Source of the DNA: A37T11 sp964546645
GTDB taxonomy: Bacteria; Bacteroidota; Bacteroidia; Sphingobacteriales; Sphingobacteriaceae
Reading direction: 5' to 3'
Length of the DNA stretch: 20,322 nucleotides
NCBI GenBank assembly: GCA_964546645.1
Contig: CAZJKM010000047.1
Location: 1-20,322, forward strand
Numbering within the stretch: the first letter of the stretch is position 1; the number at the start of each line of letters is the position of its first letter. Positions 1-7,441 of the stretch are shown here, piece after piece. A program made the position numbers and the translations under genes. Under the pieces are notes generated by a model. It was not told the DNA's origin, did no database searches, and saw nothing but the letters and a program-made list of their open reading frames with translations.

Positions 1-13
1 TCTTTACTTTTAG

Positions 14-21
14 TATCTTTG
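14..21 (+). promoter_or_regulatory. Bacteroidota -7 promoter element for the first operon
   Basis: The sequence TATCTTTG matches the Bacteroidota -7 consensus TAnnTTTG exactly. It ends 21 bases before the ATG at 43, the same spacing seen for sucD and within one base of lysS. The partner -33 TTG box would lie left of the window and cannot be checked. The element argues that the first gene starts at ATG 43 and not at the in-frame TTG at 19, which lies inside the promoter. It probably drives the whole run of genes to 4871. Confidence 0.7.
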
Positions 22-42
22 TCGCTGATTTCAGGTTTATTG

Positions 43-846
43 ATGATCCGCTTTTTAAAGGATAGCACATTTATTGTGCAGGATGTGATTAGCAGTGCGT
101 GGGAAGTGCTCAAACGACAATATTTTTCCATCGCCGGTCTTTGTTTTTTGCTCTTTCTGACTTCCAATGCTTCCGGGATACTGGCTTTTTACTTCAGTGA
201 AGTGCATCAGGCACTCAGCATTTTTATGGCGCTGTTGTTCGTGCTGGTATACTTTGGTATTCAGTTAACATTATTTAAATACACACTGCTTATATTGGAT
301 CAGGAGACTGAAGAGGTGTACGTGAAAGATTCGATACCTTCCTGGATGGATGTATTGCGGTTTTTCCTGGCAGCGTTGGTGATCGGTATCATTGCTTTTG
401 TGCTGTTTTTTGCCGTTCAGGCCATTTTGTATCCGTTGGTATACATAGCAGTTAAGTTTGTGGGGATACCTAAAAGCCTGGCATTTGATATGCCAACGGC
501 ATTGGCGTTTTTATGCCTTCTGCTGATCATGGTACGTATTGCCTTTTACCCGTTTTTTATCATCGACCGGCATGAGCAATCGCTGAAGTCCATTCGTCTA
601 AGCCTGGCCATTACGAAAGGAAATTTAACAAAACTATTGCTTCTTCTGGGCTTTTTTGCCATTTTGCACCTGTTATACGTATACTTTAATTACAGGGGGT
701 ATCCGGTAATATCCACCGGGCTTAGCCTGGTCAATTCGTTTCTGGTCGTTCCGCTCTCAAGTGTAGCGATGGCGGTAGCGTATCGGCGTATGATGAGCGA
801 ATATCGGGGTGATGACGATCCTGAAGTAATTAAAAATCTGATCTGA
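43..846 (+). CDS. Polytopic membrane protein, function unknown
   Basis: I do not recognise a named family. The 267-residue product is almost entirely hydrophobic, with about six membrane helices separated by short loops, so it should sit in the inner membrane. A polar segment in the second half (RHEQSLKSIRLSLAITKGN) resembles the amphipathic helix that recurs in DUF975-like and related integral membrane proteins, but this similarity is loose. The tail (EYRGDDDPEVIKNLI) is charged and probably cytoplasmic. The start at ATG 43 is chosen because a TAnnTTTG promoter element ends 21 bases upstream. The stop is 9 bases before the GH3-family gene, so the two are almost certainly co-transcribed with dxr and rseP. 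That context suggests an envelope or lipid role but does not prove it. Confidence 0.75.
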   Translation: MIRFLKDSTFIVQDVISSAWEVLKRQYFSIAGLCFLLFLTSNASGILAFYFSEVHQALSIFMALLFVLVYFGIQLTLFKYTLLILDQETEEVYVKDSIPSWMDVLRFFLAALVIGIIAFVLFFAVQAILYPLVYIAVKFVGIPKSLAFDMPTALAFLCLLLIMVRIAFYPFFIIDRHEQSLKSIRLSLAITKGNLTKLLLLLGFFAILHLLYVYFNYRGYPVISTGLSLVNSFLVVPLSSVAMAVAYRRMMSEYRGDDDPEVIKNLI

Positions 847-855
847 GATACATAG

Positions 856-2355
856 ATGGGAATAAAAGCTGCGTTAAGTAAATTATACGCACGGATAGTA
901 GAGAAAGAAATAAACCGCTGGCGAACCGATGCGTTAGGTGCACAGCAACGGGTATTCAGTAACCTGATCGCGTCCGCTAAAAAAACTGCTTTCGGTCGTG
1001 ATCACGACTTCAGTCATATTCATTCGTACGAAGATTTCAAACGACAGGTCCCGGTGCGTGACTATGAAGCACTCCGTCCGTATGTTGACCGGATGGTGGC
1101 AGGGGAGGAGGACGTGTTATGGCCCGGCAAGCCTTTATACCTGGCAAAAACATCCGGCACTACGTCCGGCGTTAAATACATACCGCTCACTAAAGCTTCC
1201 ATGCCGGAACATATCAAGGCAGCGAGAAACGCTCTTCTTTGTTATATCCGTGAAACCGGTAACGCGTCGTTTGTTGACGGGAAAATGATCTTTTTACAGG
1301 GAAGCCCGATACTCGCCAGGAAGAACGGACTGAATGTAGGGCGCCTTTCGGGAATCACCGCTCACCATGTGCCGGCTTACCTGCAACGCAACAGGCTTCC
1401 GTCATACGAAATTAATTGTATGGAAGACTGGGAGGCAAAGGTGGATGCGATTGTGGACGAAACGCTGAAAGAGGACATGCGACTCATTTCAGGCATACCT
1501 CCCTGGGTACAGATGTACTTTGACCGGCTTTCTGCAAAGACCGGAGGCAAAAAAATCAAAGATATTTTCCGGAATTTCAGTCTGTTTGTTTATGGTGGGG
1601 TTAATTTTGAGCCATACCGGGCCCGATTGGAAGAAGTGATCGGCAAAAAAATCGACTCGGTGGAACTATATCCGGCATCAGAGGGTTTTATTGCCTTCCA
1701 GGATTCTCAGAAAGAAAAGGCAATGCTGCTGTTACCGGATTCGGGAATTTTTTATGAATTTATCCCCGCAGATGAATTTTATAAAGACAGTCCGACGCGG
1801 CTACGTCTTGCCGATGTAAAAATCAATGTTAACTACGTCCTTATTCTGAGCAACACAGCCGGGTTATGGGCGTATAACATGGGAGATACAGTTAAGTTTG
1901 TCTCCATCAACCCTTATCGCCTGCTGGTTACAGGACGTATTAAACATTTTATATCGGCCTTCGGCGAGCATGTGATCGGCGAGGAGGTAGAAAGTGCGCT
2001 GCTATCCGTGGCGAACCGATATGGAATAGGTATCAATGAGTTCACCGTTGCTCCTCAGGTGAACCCTCCGGAAGGCCAGCTGCCCTACCACGAGTGGTTT
2101 ATTGAATTCGATGCAGAACCGGATAACCTGGACACTTTCAGAACGGAAGTAGACCACGCTCTTCAGAAAAAGAACAGTTATTACTTCGACCTGATAGAGG
2201 GAAAGATATTACAGCCGCTCATCATCCGTCCGATGAAAAAGCATACTTTTGTAAATTATATGCGTTCGCAAGGCAAGCTGGGGGGGCAGAACAAGTTACC
2301 GCGACTGGCAAATAACCGGGCTATTGCGGATCAGTTGGGAGAATACATCAAGTGA
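856..2355 (+). CDS. GH3-family acyl-adenylating enzyme
   Basis: This 499-residue protein belongs to the GH3 family, whose plant members adenylate a carboxylic acid such as an auxin or jasmonate and transfer it to an amino acid. It is probably cytoplasmic, with no signal peptide. All three ATP/AMP-binding motifs of the ANL superfamily in GH3 form are visible: TSGTTSG at residues 99-105, YPASEG at 272-277, and the NMGD/TGR region with Asp-344 and TGRIKHFISAFGEHV at 359-373. The length is shorter than the roughly 600 residues of plant GH3 enzymes but usual for bacterial members. The gene starts 9 bases after the membrane protein gene and its TGA overlaps the GTG start of dxr, which indicates translational coupling. 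The bacterial substrate is unknown. A run of seven G at 2280-2286 lies near the 3' end. Confidence 0.88.
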   Translation: MGIKAALSKLYARIVEKEINRWRTDALGAQQRVFSNLIASAKKTAFGRDHDFSHIHSYEDFKRQVPVRDYEALRPYVDRMVAGEEDVLWPGKPLYLAKTSGTTSGVKYIPLTKASMPEHIKAARNALLCYIRETGNASFVDGKMIFLQGSPILARKNGLNVGRLSGITAHHVPAYLQRNRLPSYEINCMEDWEAKVDAIVDETLKEDMRLISGIPPWVQMYFDRLSAKTGGKKIKDIFRNFSLFVYGGVNFEPYRARLEEVIGKKIDSVELYPASEGFIAFQDSQKEKAMLLLPDSGIFYEFIPADEFYKDSPTRLRLADVKINVNYVLILSNTAGLWAYNMGDTVKFVSINPYRLLVTGRIKHFISAFGEHVIGEEVESALLSVANRYGIGINEFTVAPQVNPPEGQLPYHEWFIEFDAEPDNLDTFRTEVDHALQKKNSYYFDLIEGKILQPLIIRPMKKHTFVNYMRSQGKLGGQNKLPRLANNRAIADQLGEYIK

Positions 2356-3530
2356 GTAAAAAGAGTATAGCCATTATGGGCTCTACCGGCAGTATCGGTA
2401 CACAGGCCCTCGACGTCATCGCCGCACACCCTGATCAGTTTGATGTTGTCGCCCTGACTGCGGGCCGGAATGCCGATCTGCTGATCAGCCAGGCTATGTT
2501 CTGGCGGCCAAAACGGGTGGTGATTGCCGATGAATCCCACTATGCTGCTGTAGCCGCAGCATTGGTGCCCTTAGGCATCGAGGTATGGAGTGGGGAAAGC
2601 GGGTTGACCGACGTTGTACAACAGCCTGATGTGGATATGGTATTGGCGGCACTGGTTGGTTACGCTGGCCTTGAATCGGTTATTGCGGCTATCAAAGCCG
2701 GTAAAGACGTAGCCCTGGCGAATAAAGAAACATTGGTCGTGGCCGGACAACTGGTGATGGATCTGGTACAGCGGCACCGGGTGAACCTGCTGCCGGTAGA
2801 TTCGGAACATTCTGCCATTTTCCAATGTCTGGCGGGTGAACAGGCAAATCCGGTAGAGAAGATATATCTTACCGCTTCGGGAGGCCCTTTCAGAAACAGG
2901 GACAGCGCTTTTCTGCATCGTGTAACGCCGGAAGAAGCGCTGAAACATCCGAATTGGGTAATGGGCCGTAAAATCACCATCGACTCCGCGTCATTAATGA
3001 ACAAAGGGTTGGAAGTGATCGAAGCCAAATGGCTGTTCGGCCTGGAAGCACGCCAGATCGAAGTAATTATCCATCCACAATCTGTTATACACAGCATGGT
3101 GCAGTTTGAAGACGGGTCGATGAAGGCGCAACTCGGACTGCCGGACATGAGACTTCCCATCCAGTATGCACTCAGTTATCCGCAACGTGCGGCAAATGGG
3201 TTTAAACGCTTCAGCTTCCTCGATTATCCCGAGCTTACTTTCAGCGAGCCCGATAGGGCCAACTTTCGTAATCTGGATTTAGCTTACACCGCTCTTCGGG
3301 AGGGTGGCAACCTGCCATGTGTGCTGAATGCTGCCAATGAAGTGGCAGTGGCAGCATTTTTGAACAGGGAGATCAGCTTTCCGCGCATGAGTGACGTCAT
3401 TGCTGAAGCCATGGCAAAAGCTACGCGGATAGCCATTCCGACACTGCAGGATTACGTGGATACCGATGCAGAAGGACGGCAGATAGCGGAACAAACCGTA
3501 ACAAATTATGCGAAAATATATCTAACATAA
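2352..3530 (+). CDS. dxr: 1-deoxy-D-xylulose 5-phosphate reductoisomerase
   Basis: The enzyme converts DXP to 2-C-methyl-D-erythritol 4-phosphate with NADPH, the committed step of the MEP isoprenoid pathway in the cytoplasm. The N-terminal NADPH-binding loop GSTGSIG lies at residues 10-16. The divalent-metal ligands are Asp-150 and Glu-152 in PVDSEHSAIFQCL and Glu-221 in MNKGLEVIEA. Asn-217 and Lys-218 precede the last ligand, and the substrate-binding SGG at 176-178 and KHPNW near 198 are also present. The length of 392 is normal. Translation starts at GTG 2352, whose bases overlap the TGA of the GH3-family gene, so expression is probably coupled to it. rseP begins 9 bases downstream. dxr next to rseP is a familiar arrangement in Bacteroidota. 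Confidence 0.97.
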   Translation: MSKKSIAIMGSTGSIGTQALDVIAAHPDQFDVVALTAGRNADLLISQAMFWRPKRVVIADESHYAAVAAALVPLGIEVWSGESGLTDVVQQPDVDMVLAALVGYAGLESVIAAIKAGKDVALANKETLVVAGQLVMDLVQRHRVNLLPVDSEHSAIFQCLAGEQANPVEKIYLTASGGPFRNRDSAFLHRVTPEEALKHPNWVMGRKITIDSASLMNKGLEVIEAKWLFGLEARQIEVIIHPQSVIHSMVQFEDGSMKAQLGLPDMRLPIQYALSYPQRAANGFKRFSFLDYPELTFSEPDRANFRNLDLAYTALREGGNLPCVLNAANEVAVAAFLNREISFPRMSDVIAEAMAKATRIAIPTLQDYVDTDAEGRQIAEQTVTNYAKIYLT

Positions 3531-3539
3531 AAAGGAAGA

Positions 3540-4871
3540 ATGGATGTTTTGATCATGATAGGCCAGTTTTTACTGGGATTGTCTATTTTAATTGTTTTAC
3601 ATGAGCTGGGACATTTTATGGCTGCCAGGGCCTTTGGAATTAAGGTGGAGAAGTTTTACCTTTTTTTTGATGCCTGGGGTGTAAAACTTTTTAAGTTTAC
3701 GTATAAAGGCTGCGAATATGGCATAGGATGGCTGCCATTGGGCGGATACGTAAAAATTGCCGGCATGATCGACGAATCCATGGATACTGCCCAGCTGGCA
3801 GGACCACCGCAGCCCTGGGAGTTCCGTTCAAAGCCTGCCTGGCAGCGCCTGATCGTGATGTTGGGTGGTATCATTGTCAATATCGTACTGGGCATTTTTA
3901 TTTTCTGGATGCTGACGCTGAAGTACGGGGATCCCTATAGAAGCAATGACAGGCTGACAGATGGTGTGGTACCCGGTGTGATCGGCAAATCCATAGGGAT
4001 ACAGGTCGGTGATAAGATACTGGAGATAGATGGGCAGAAAGTCATTCGCTTTGAGGAATTGTTAAGTTCTAAAGTATTACTTGGCAATGTTACGCTGACA
4101 GTAGAACGCAACGGAAAAAAAGAGTACCTGACCGTTCCTTCTGATGTATTGAATATGGTAGCTGATGAGGGTATCGAGCAGTTTGTCGAACCCAGGGTAG
4201 GTATTCTGGGCGTTGCCGGTGTACAGCCGGGAAGCGAGGCTGAGAAAGCCGGCATACAGCAAGGAGACAGCATTTTGCAATTGAACAGCGAACCGTTGTT
4301 GTTTTGGGACCAGTTGCGCACCACACTGCAGGCACATAAGGGAGATAGCATTACCATGCTCGTGTACCGGGCTGGGCAGGAAGTTCCGCTGCAGGTCAAG
4401 GTGCCAGACAGCGCTGTACTGGGTTTTCATTTACACACCAATGAGTCTAAGCTGTACGAGCGGATCACGTATGGTTTCTGGGCCGCATTGCCGGTAGGGG
4501 CGGCCAAAGCCTGGGAGTCATTGGCAACCAATGCCAAAGGTATCGGCAAAGTGATAAAGGGTGAGGTCAATCCCAGGAAGGCGCTGGCAGGACCGGTCGG
4601 CATTGCCCGGATGTTCGGTTCTGAAGTAAACTGGGTCAAATTCTGGAGCTTGGTTGGCCTGCTTTCTATGGCACTGGCGATGATGAACCTGTTGCCCATA
4701 CCTGCTCTTGATGGAGGTCATGCTGTTTTCCTGCTGGTTGAAATGGTCAAAGGCAAACCGCTCAGCGATAAGTTTATGGAAAAAGCCCAGATTGTCGGCT
4801 TTGTGATTATCGTGGCCCTGATGGTTTTTGTTTTGGGTAATGATATCCTGAAGGCGATGGGGATTGGTTGA
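3540..4871 (+). CDS. rseP: Site-2 intramembrane zinc metalloprotease RseP
   Basis: The product is an M50-family protease that cuts membrane-embedded substrates such as anti-sigma factors or leftover signal peptides in the inner membrane. The first helix carries the zinc motif HELGH at residues 21-25. The third zinc ligand is Asp-391 in the LDGGH motif of a C-terminal helix, preceded by the usual MNLLPIPA. Two periplasmic PDZ domains are readable, at about 140-200 and 218-290, the second with GSEAEKAGIQQGDSI. At 443 residues with about four helices it matches the family. It is the last gene of the operon, 9 bases after dxr. The last codons and the stop form part of a TTGATTGG-type repeat that continues downstream. 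Confidence 0.95.
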   Translation: MDVLIMIGQFLLGLSILIVLHELGHFMAARAFGIKVEKFYLFFDAWGVKLFKFTYKGCEYGIGWLPLGGYVKIAGMIDESMDTAQLAGPPQPWEFRSKPAWQRLIVMLGGIIVNIVLGIFIFWMLTLKYGDPYRSNDRLTDGVVPGVIGKSIGIQVGDKILEIDGQKVIRFEELLSSKVLLGNVTLTVERNGKKEYLTVPSDVLNMVADEGIEQFVEPRVGILGVAGVQPGSEAEKAGIQQGDSILQLNSEPLLFWDQLRTTLQAHKGDSITMLVYRAGQEVPLQVKVPDSAVLGFHLHTNESKLYERITYGFWAALPVGAAKAWESLATNAKGIGKVIKGEVNPRKALAGPVGIARMFGSEVNWVKFWSLVGLLSMALAMMNLLPIPALDGGHAVFLLVEMVKGKPLSDKFMEKAQIVGFVIIVALMVFVLGNDILKAMGIG

Positions 4872-4893
4872 TTAGTTTGTTAGTTGATTGGTG
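4862..4893 (+). repeat. TTGATTGG-type intergenic repeat after rseP
   Basis: An AT-rich short-period repeat made of variants of GATTGGTT and GATTAGTT. It begins inside the last two codons of rseP and runs past the stop. It shares the exact 13-mer TTAGTTGATTGGT with the repeat at 8966-9008, which lies after the VWA gene in the same orientation relative to that gene. No protein-coding role is evident downstream of the stop. Confidence 0.6.
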
Positions 4894-4928
4894 ACTGGCT
4901 ATCGGCTCCCGACTAAAAAAAACTTTTT

Positions 4929-4959
4929 TTTGCCGTTGCGTAATTAATAAATACATTTG
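4929..4959 (+). promoter_or_regulatory. Promoter of tRNA-Leu
   Basis: A -33 box TTTG at 4929-4932 is followed after 19 bases by TACATTTG at 4952-4959, an exact match to the Bacteroidota -7 consensus TAnnTTTG. The mature tRNA begins 24 bases after the element ends. The -33 box overlaps the end of a symmetric A8-C-T8 tract at 4915-4931. A small hairpin, CCCCG/CGGGG at 4963-4977, lies in the short leader just ahead of the tRNA. Confidence 0.75.
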
Positions 4960-4982
4960 CAGCCCCGGCGATCGGGGATAAT

Positions 4983-5066
4983 GCCGCGGTGGCGGAATTG
5001 GTAGACGCGTTGGTCTCAAACACCAATGATTTCACGATCGTGCCGGTTCGACCCCGGCCCGCGGTA
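4983..5066 (+). tRNA. tRNA-Leu (anticodon CAA)
   Basis: The 84-base class II tRNA has acceptor stem GCCGCGG paired with CCGCGGT (a G-U pair at position 1-72) and discriminator A at 5066. The anticodon stem TTGGT/ACCAA encloses the loop CTCAAAC, with anticodon CAA at 5017-5019, reading UUG codons. A long variable arm, typical of leucine tRNAs, precedes a perfect T stem GCCGG/CCGGC around TTCGACC. The 3' CCA is not encoded. It has its own promoter and a terminator. Confidence 0.97.
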
Positions 5067-5069
5067 CGT

Positions 5070-5107
5070 AAAGGAAATGCAGCTAATCCGGCATTTCCTT
5101 TTTTTAT
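5070..5107 (+). terminator. Rho-independent terminator after tRNA-Leu
   Basis: An 11-base perfect stem, AAAGGAAATGC at 5070-5080 paired with GCATTTCCTTT at 5091-5101, encloses a 10-base loop. It runs into a T-rich stretch. It begins only four bases after the end of the mature tRNA, so it ends the tRNA transcript. Confidence 0.92.
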
Positions 5108-5124
5108 TTCAATACAAATTGAAA
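5107..5124. promoter_or_regulatory. Inverted repeat ahead of the GH36-like gene, possible operator
   Basis: TTTCAAT at 5107-5113 and ATTGAAA at 5118-5124 are perfect inverted arms around the four bases ACAA. The site lies between the tRNA terminator and the glycosidase gene, whose ATG is 41 bases downstream. No TAnnTTTG element is visible in this gap, so the gene may depend on a specific activator or on another sigma factor. The operator role is inferred from position and symmetry only. Confidence 0.35.
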
Positions 5125-5165
5125 CACCGTAAGTTGAGGTGGGATACATACTAAACAGATTTATA

Positions 5166-7406
5166 ATGCTATTTCCGGTAATTATATCAGTCAAAACTAA
5201 ACTGAATAAACGGTATTGTGTACCTCTTTTATTACTATCTGTATTCGCTCTTACTTCAGTTATGGGCTATGCTCAGGTACGTACACTCAAAGAACTATCA
5301 AACTGCAAAGCCGTATTGGTCAATAATGTGCTGACCCTGGAAAATGATTATTTAAGCCGAAGTTATCACTGGAATAATGGCGACCTGATCAGTACACAAA
5401 TTACGAATAAAAAGAGTAATCGGATCTGGCTCCTTAACGGAAACAAGCCGGACTGCATTTTACCTGGCACAGATAAGGCCGAAAGCGGAACATTGGAGGT
5501 GGAAGAAGTAGCAGCCACGGCAATTACCCCGGCTTATTTAAAGGCGCGGGTTGACGTTAAGTTTGGGAATCTTCAGCTAAGACGGGTCTTCAGAATCTAT
5601 CCGAACAGTCCCGCGATCGCCTGTGATTTTTATTTAAAGGGTTCCATAGCGGCCAGATGGGCATCAACGAACCTGAATGTGGGAGATCTGCGCAATATTG
5701 AAAAAATTGAAGCTGTTCATGATGCCAGGGCAGTTGCTCCGATCATTGAAAACCTTGCCTTACCGGGTAAACACTGGAGGTTGAATGCTGTTGAGTTTTT
5801 TGATGTTACAGACCGGAGAAACAATTTAGTACAGGAGTATCAGCAACTGCTGTACAACGGCGAAAGCCGTATGAAGGGAAACCTGTTGTTTATTGACGAG
5901 GTGCTGGGCGACCACGGTTTTTTCATTTTAAAGGAAGCGCCTACTGCCGAGGCGCAGCTGGCCTACCCGGGTTTTGATTTTCTGGCTCGCTGGGGAACGG
6001 TGCAGGCTGCTGGTATCGGTGTACTGCCACAGGACATCAGCGAAGAGGAGTGGGTACGCTGCTATGGCTTTGTAACCGGGGTAACCGCCAACGGGAAATT
6101 AGGTAAACTCCAGGCGCTGCGTACCTATCAGCAAAACCTGCGGACCCATCTGCCGGGCCGTGATAACATGGTCTTATTGAACACCTGGGGTGATCGTAGT
6201 CAGGATAAGAAGATTGGCCTGGATTTTAGCCTGAATGAAATCACTGCTGCCCACCGGTTGGGTATTACTCATTTCCAGCTGGACGATGGCTGGCAAACCG
6301 GCCGTTCGGCAGCTTCTGCACTGGCGAAAGGAAGTTTTGAGGGAATCTGGAAGAGGCGCGATTATTGGGAGCCTGACAGGACTAAATTTCCTGATGGCCT
6401 GGGTCCGTTGGTAGCTTTGGGGAAAAAGCTGGGTGTAGAAGTTTGTGTATGGTTTAATCCCAGCCAGGACAGTAGTTATGTCCACTGGCGGGATGATGCA
6501 GGTGCGCTGATCAGCTTATATCAGAAATATGGTATCCGGACGTTTAAGATTGATGGCGTCCAGGTTTTGGATAAGCAGAGCGACATTAACATGCGCAAAA
6601 TGCTGGATACCATCATGAAGGTAACCCATAACCAGGCTGTTTTTAACCTGGACGTAACCGCTGGTAAAAGATATGGTTATCATTATTTTAATGAGTATGG
6701 TAATATATTTCTGGAAAACCGGTATACCGACTTTGGAAGTTATTATCCTTACTGGACCTTGCGGAATTTATGGATGCTGTCCAGGTACGTGCCCGCACAA
6801 AACCTGCAGATAGAATTTCTGAATAATTTTAGAAATAAAGATAAATATGCCGAGGATGATCTCCTTGCCCCATCCACCGTAAGTTTTGAATATGAATTTG
6901 CACTAACCATGATGGCCCAGCCATTGGCCTGGATGGAGGCAACCGGATTACCCGAAGAAGCCTTCAGCATTACACCGGTTATCAAAAAATACGTGGCTTT
7001 GCAAACCGACATGCATGCCGGTCAAATATTTCCGATCGGTGAGGAACCTTCCGGTTCGTCATGGACAGGCTTCCAGTCTATTAAGGGTGAGGGTAATACG
7101 GCGATCCCTTCTCGGGGAGGCTTGCAGCTTATTCAGGGTGAACAGGGCTATTTGCTGGTCATCAGGGAGCGCAACGAAGAGGTAAGCCATGCTGTACAGA
7201 CCTGGTTACCGGCGGGTAAAAAAGTGAGACTACAAGCCATGTTGGGCCAGGGTAAGCATACCGTCTCAGAGGTAGACAAAGACGGTCGTGTTACATTTAC
7301 TTTGCCAGCAGCCAATAATTACGCCCTTTACCATTATCAAATAGTCGATAGCATAAAACAATTACCCCCTATACCAACTACCGATATCTCAAAAAGTATT
7401 AGATAG
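5166..7406 (+). CDS. Exported GH36-like glycosidase (probable alpha-galactosidase type)
   Basis: From ATG 5166 the product has 746 residues. It begins with a basic segment, a hydrophobic core (VPLLLLSVFALTSVMGYA) and a likely signal-peptidase I site after Ala-36, so it is probably periplasmic. An N-terminal beta-rich domain is followed by a TIM barrel with GH36/GH27 hallmarks: QLDDGWQ at 371-377, the KID motif with probable nucleophile Asp-463, and NRYTDF with probable acid/base Asp-522. A beta-rich C-terminal domain ends the protein. Family members remove terminal alpha-linked sugars, usually galactose. The exact sugar cannot be read from sequence. An in-frame GTG at 5139 would give a longer N-terminus but fits a signal peptide less well. 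No SusC/SusD or regulator is adjacent, so it is not in a visible polysaccharide locus. The convergent ATPase gene ends 35 bases away. Confidence 0.85.
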   Translation: MLFPVIISVKTKLNKRYCVPLLLLSVFALTSVMGYAQVRTLKELSNCKAVLVNNVLTLENDYLSRSYHWNNGDLISTQITNKKSNRIWLLNGNKPDCILPGTDKAESGTLEVEEVAATAITPAYLKARVDVKFGNLQLRRVFRIYPNSPAIACDFYLKGSIAARWASTNLNVGDLRNIEKIEAVHDARAVAPIIENLALPGKHWRLNAVEFFDVTDRRNNLVQEYQQLLYNGESRMKGNLLFIDEVLGDHGFFILKEAPTAEAQLAYPGFDFLARWGTVQAAGIGVLPQDISEEEWVRCYGFVTGVTANGKLGKLQALRTYQQNLRTHLPGRDNMVLLNTWGDRSQDKKIGLDFSLNEITAAHRLGITHFQLDDGWQTGRSAASALAKGSFEGIWKRRDYWEPDRTKFPDGLGPLVALGKKLGVEVCVWFNPSQDSSYVHWRDDAGALISLYQKYGIRTFKIDGVQVLDKQSDINMRKMLDTIMKVTHNQAVFNLDVTAGKRYGYHYFNEYGNIFLENRYTDFGSYYPYWTLRNLWMLSRYVPAQNLQIEFLNNFRNKDKYAEDDLLAPSTVSFEYEFALTMMAQPLAWMEATGLPEEAFSITPVIKKYVALQTDMHAGQIFPIGEEPSGSSWTGFQSIKGEGNTAIPSRGGLQLIQGEQGYLLVIRERNEEVSHAVQTWLPAGKKVRLQAMLGQGKHTVSEVDKDGRVTFTLPAANNYALYHYQIVDSIKQLPPIPTTDISKSIR

Positions 7407-7441
7407 AATAAAGCGGCCGTAGTATTTAATAAAGAGAGAAA

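Noticed and set aside
19..42. In-frame TTG start giving a 275-residue first protein
   Set aside because: The TTG lies within a perfect TAnnTTTG promoter element, and ATG 43 has the spacing seen for other genes.
2660..3160. Open frame of 166 residues antisense to dxr
   Set aside because: It lies wholly within a confidently identified gene and has no domain signal.
5139..5165. GTG start for the GH36-like gene
   Set aside because: It adds nine residues ahead of an already complete signal peptide. ATG 5166 is simpler, though this is not certain.
7407..7441. Terminator between the convergent GH36-like and ATPase genes
   Set aside because: No inverted repeat with a T tract is visible in the 35 bases.
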